Source of the DNA: Luzula sylvatica
Lineage: Eukaryota > Streptophyta > Magnoliopsida > Poales > Juncaceae
Reading direction: 5' to 3'
Assembly (NCBI GenBank): GCA_946800325.1
Contig: OX326959.1
Coordinates: 12,120,862 to 12,184,861, forward strand
Length of the DNA: 64,000 nucleotides
Made by a program: the position numbers and the translations under genes. This document shows, one piece after another, positions 61,081 through 64,000 of this stretch. Position 1 is the stretch's first letter. Every line of letters starts with the position of its first letter. Below the pieces are notes generated by a model. That model had not been told where the DNA came from and did no database searches. It worked only from the letters and a program-made list of their open reading frames with translations.

Positions 61081-63440
61081 CAAAGGGAGGGGGAGGGGGA
61101 AAAGAATGTAAATAGAAAAGTTCAATTGGGAAAATAGTAATTACATAATTATTGGAACTTCTATTTTTAGTTTAAGGAATGTCCAGTGTGATTAATGTTC
61201 GATCTATTTCTTTTGTTGCGTTATTTAAATTAAAATAATAATAATTATTATTCTTCGGTGGACTTAAAATTTCACCAACTATTTTGATAGATTCAATCCT
61301 CACCGTTTATTGATAGCTGGGTATTTTGGGAAGTACATTTGAGCCGGTCACTTGAAGAAATGTTAAAAAGTTGAAAAATCTACCATCATTAAATAATGAT
61401 AATTCCAAAAAAAAAAAATATTATAGTGGCAATTAACATTGTCGGTGCAAATAATATTTTGTAATATTAGCCTCACATTATTAAAAGGATATTTTAGGGA
61501 AAAAATATTATCATTTATTTAATTAAGGAAAAGATAATGCAAAATTGATCTATTTATTTTGAGTGACGAGATTATACCGGTGCATTCGAAAATTTATCCT
61601 TATACTATGCATTATGCACAGACAAGGTATATATGATCGTGTAACAAGATTAAGCACTATATTTACATTAAATTTTTTAACAAAATAACATATATTAGGG
61701 AATTCCATAGTATATCATTATTATGATTGATATTTCAGAGCAGACATTCAATTTATGTAATAAATGATATTGAATATTGAAAATAAATTATAAACATAAT
61801 GTGTGAAAAATAAAATAAAATATTTTCGTTAAAAATACATTTAACACTAAAATTGGTATACTGACTTAAAATTAATATATTATTTATCACAATTAATGTA
61901 TTAACTCTGAAGATAGTATATTAACTTTAAATAGTTATGTTTATATCACGAAACTATACTAACACCGAAAATGATATAGTAATAATAAAACGTAAATCCA
62001 AACTGTAATGAAAAATGAGCATTTGAAAAAAAATTCGGTTTATTTGGTTCAACAAAATAAGAAACATTATAATCTTACAATAATACTAAATTATTATAAA
62101 ATTGATTAGTATTTAATAAATTAGATAATATAAATAAGTCTTATCATATTATTTTAAAGATTATTATATCAAAATTTAATATTTTGACATTGAACTTAAA
62201 AAAAATATATAAAAAAAATGGGACGTTATTCGGTAAGTTCGCTTAACCGATTTTTAAAACACCAAAATCGAACCGAACCGACCCATTTAAACCGAACGAT
62301 GTTATTTTTTAAACCGATAGTTATCTTATAACCATGTATATTATCAATAAAAAAGATATTAAAATTGTAAAGAATATAATTTTATTAATAAATATTATTA
62401 ACACTAAAAACAATATATGAACACTCAAAACGGTGTGTGGGTATTTAAAATGATACATTGGTTATTGGCTTAATACTAGCAAAATAATTGTACTCATCAA
62501 AATATAAACTTAAAAATTAGAATATTAAACTCGGAGTAATATTAGTCATAATAAAATAATATATAATGTTAATGTTTTAAGGGTATAATTAAGAATGGGC
62601 TAAATACAATTTATGTTAAAATAATGTTTTAAGGGTATAATATTGACATCAAAAATAATATTTTTCTTTTTGGTAAATCCGTTGAAAAATAACATATTTG
62701 GATTTTTAAAATAGTATCAAAAATAATATTTTTCTTTTATAATGTAGAATGGGCTAAGAACAATATATCAATATTGAAAATAGTATATTAATATTCAACA
62801 TTTGGATTTTTAAAATTATACTTACATTTATTCATTTTTGAATTGTTAATAGTATATTTACTTGAGATTATATTTCATTTCAATTTTGTGACAGTACTTT
62901 GTCTAGAAATTTTGTAATAATATTATATTTTAGTTTGAATATATATTTTTTGATGGGTAAGTGTCACGGTGAGATTTTTATCATCTAGTTTCTTCTCAAA
63001 ATGTTCATGCAGAGTATATTTATTGTTCACTTTGCAAATTTGGTAATCTGTGAGATTAGGTAAAGATAATTATTGCAGATATTAACGTTATTATCTTCTC
63101 CATTGTAAGTCTGTCTAGGTTCGTGTACGTCTATTTTGAACAAATGGAGAGAAGTTTATAAGAGAATTAAATACTGGGTCTCGGGGTTAGAGTTCTTGGG
63201 TAACTGTTATGACCCATTTACCCCCAATTAAATGTATAGGAACCGGCTACAGTCATTTTTGCAACAGGCTGAATGCAAATTTTACCGACTGATTTCGATT
63301 TACAAGATTAACATGGTTAATATTAGCCTTAGATCTTGGTGTATTGAAGCTTTTCTCTAATAATATATTTGTAAATGGATGCATGAAAGTTGAAAAGAAA
63401 ATTCGTCACTTAACAATATCTATTGAATGTAAATAGCAAT
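61081..63440. repeat. Split copy of the 13287-13490 segment around ~2.1 kb of other sequence
   Basis: 61081-61240 matches 13287-13400, and 63361-63436 matches 13414-13490. The ~2.1 kb between is AT-rich with no gene. It includes a CGAACCGAACCGACCC stretch at 62270-62285 resembling decayed hAT-type sequence. Confidence 0.7.
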
Positions 63441-64000
63441 GTTTTAAATTGCGATATTGCGGTCCATTGCGGTCGGGTCTTTTTTGTAGCGGATTGCGTT
63501 TGCGGGCGCAATTGCGGCGCAATGAACTTATTGCGGACAGTCGTTGCGATATTAAATTATGTAAAAATAATAGTTTGTTTAAATATATTTTTCACAATAT
63601 TTTCTTCTAAAAAGGATAAAAAAGTTGATTGTCCAGGAACATTTTCAGTATAAATAAAAGTTGATCATAAAATTTTCATTAAAATGGCAATTATACGGGA
63701 TCTTTGGATTTGTATTTTGTTGAAGAATTTTTTTTCGACATCCAAAAATATCAAAACACTATAACTCAAATTTTAAATCGAAACATCAATGAAATACAAT
63801 GAAAATTATGAAAGCCATATATTTATAGATGAAAATGACATATTTTAGAAGTTATGTATGTTATGAGTATATTTTATCAAATATTTTGATAATAAAACAT
63901 GGAAACTAAGTATTAAATAATCTCAAAAATTATGTTATAATGTTTATATTAAATAATTCTCGACGAAATTAATTTAACGTGTGTTTCGTGTTTAATTCAG
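63441..64000. other. AT-rich end with a TTGCGGTCCATTGCGGTC-type repeat
   Basis: 63435-63560 contains TTGCG-rich words after AATGTTTTAAATTGCG. A similar AATGTTTTAAATAGCG stretch starts the GCG-rich pieces at 18652-18760 and 54467-54575. It is probably a small MITE family; borders are unknown. No gene is seen. Confidence 0.4.

Overview
The window is AT-rich flowering-plant nuclear DNA, probably from a eudicot. Evidence: introns with plant-type GT/AG borders, telo-box plus TGGGCT promoter motifs, and the mix of transposons (Helitrons, hAT, Mutator-like, plant L1 LINEs, a copia fragment). Genes are sparse. I resolve one clearly intact multi-exon gene, three plausible short single-exon genes, and several gene relics; nearly everything else is transposon or transposon-derived.

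Layout. 1-3 kb: a retroelement-type zinc-knuckle ORF running off the left edge and cut by a Helitron. 3-13 kb: a small membrane-protein ORF broken by a frameshift, two paralogous small membrane proteins on the minus strand (5.2-5.5 and 12.7-13.1 kb), and between them foldback elements, a hAT element inside a tandem duplication, and a LINE tail. 15.2-17.1 kb: the tRNA-splicing endonuclease subunit SEN54 gene (minus, five coding exons, 281 codons) with a probable 5'UTR exon, telo-box and site II motifs. 17.1-33.5 kb: segmental block A. 33.5-50 kb: a possible inverted-repeat element, a secreted eight-cysteine peptide gene, a second LINE tail, a CCGAA-rich hAT MITE, a pseudogene of a HUB1/HUB2 (BRE1-type) E3 ligase, a second Helitron in inverse orientation, a copia RNase H remnant and a spliced gene-like locus. 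50.0-57.9 kb: segmental block B, homologous to block A. 57.8-64 kb: a long-TIR MITE, a solo-LTR-like segment, and a split copy of sequence found at 13.3 kb.

Blocks A and B are the most informative structure. They are the same ancestral sequence in direct orientation. Each carries insertions the other lacks, so one block gives the empty site of the other. This identifies a 4.2 kb Helitron (A|T insertion, no TSD), a 1.4 kb hAT (8 bp TSD), a 2.35 kb Mutator-like element (9 bp TSD), a 3.1 kb 5'-truncated LINE (18 bp TSD), and a 0.58 kb hAT MITE (8 bp TSD). A further 4 kb insertion has a Helitron 3' end and contains a broken gene-like exon. The 4.2 kb Helitron has an internal second 5'-end-like sequence and three 640-665 bp copies of a higher-order array built on a ~20 bp GGACCAAAATGTAAAT-type motif.

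I found no operon, CRISPR or prokaryotic system. All calls come from reading the sequence only; no database search was run.
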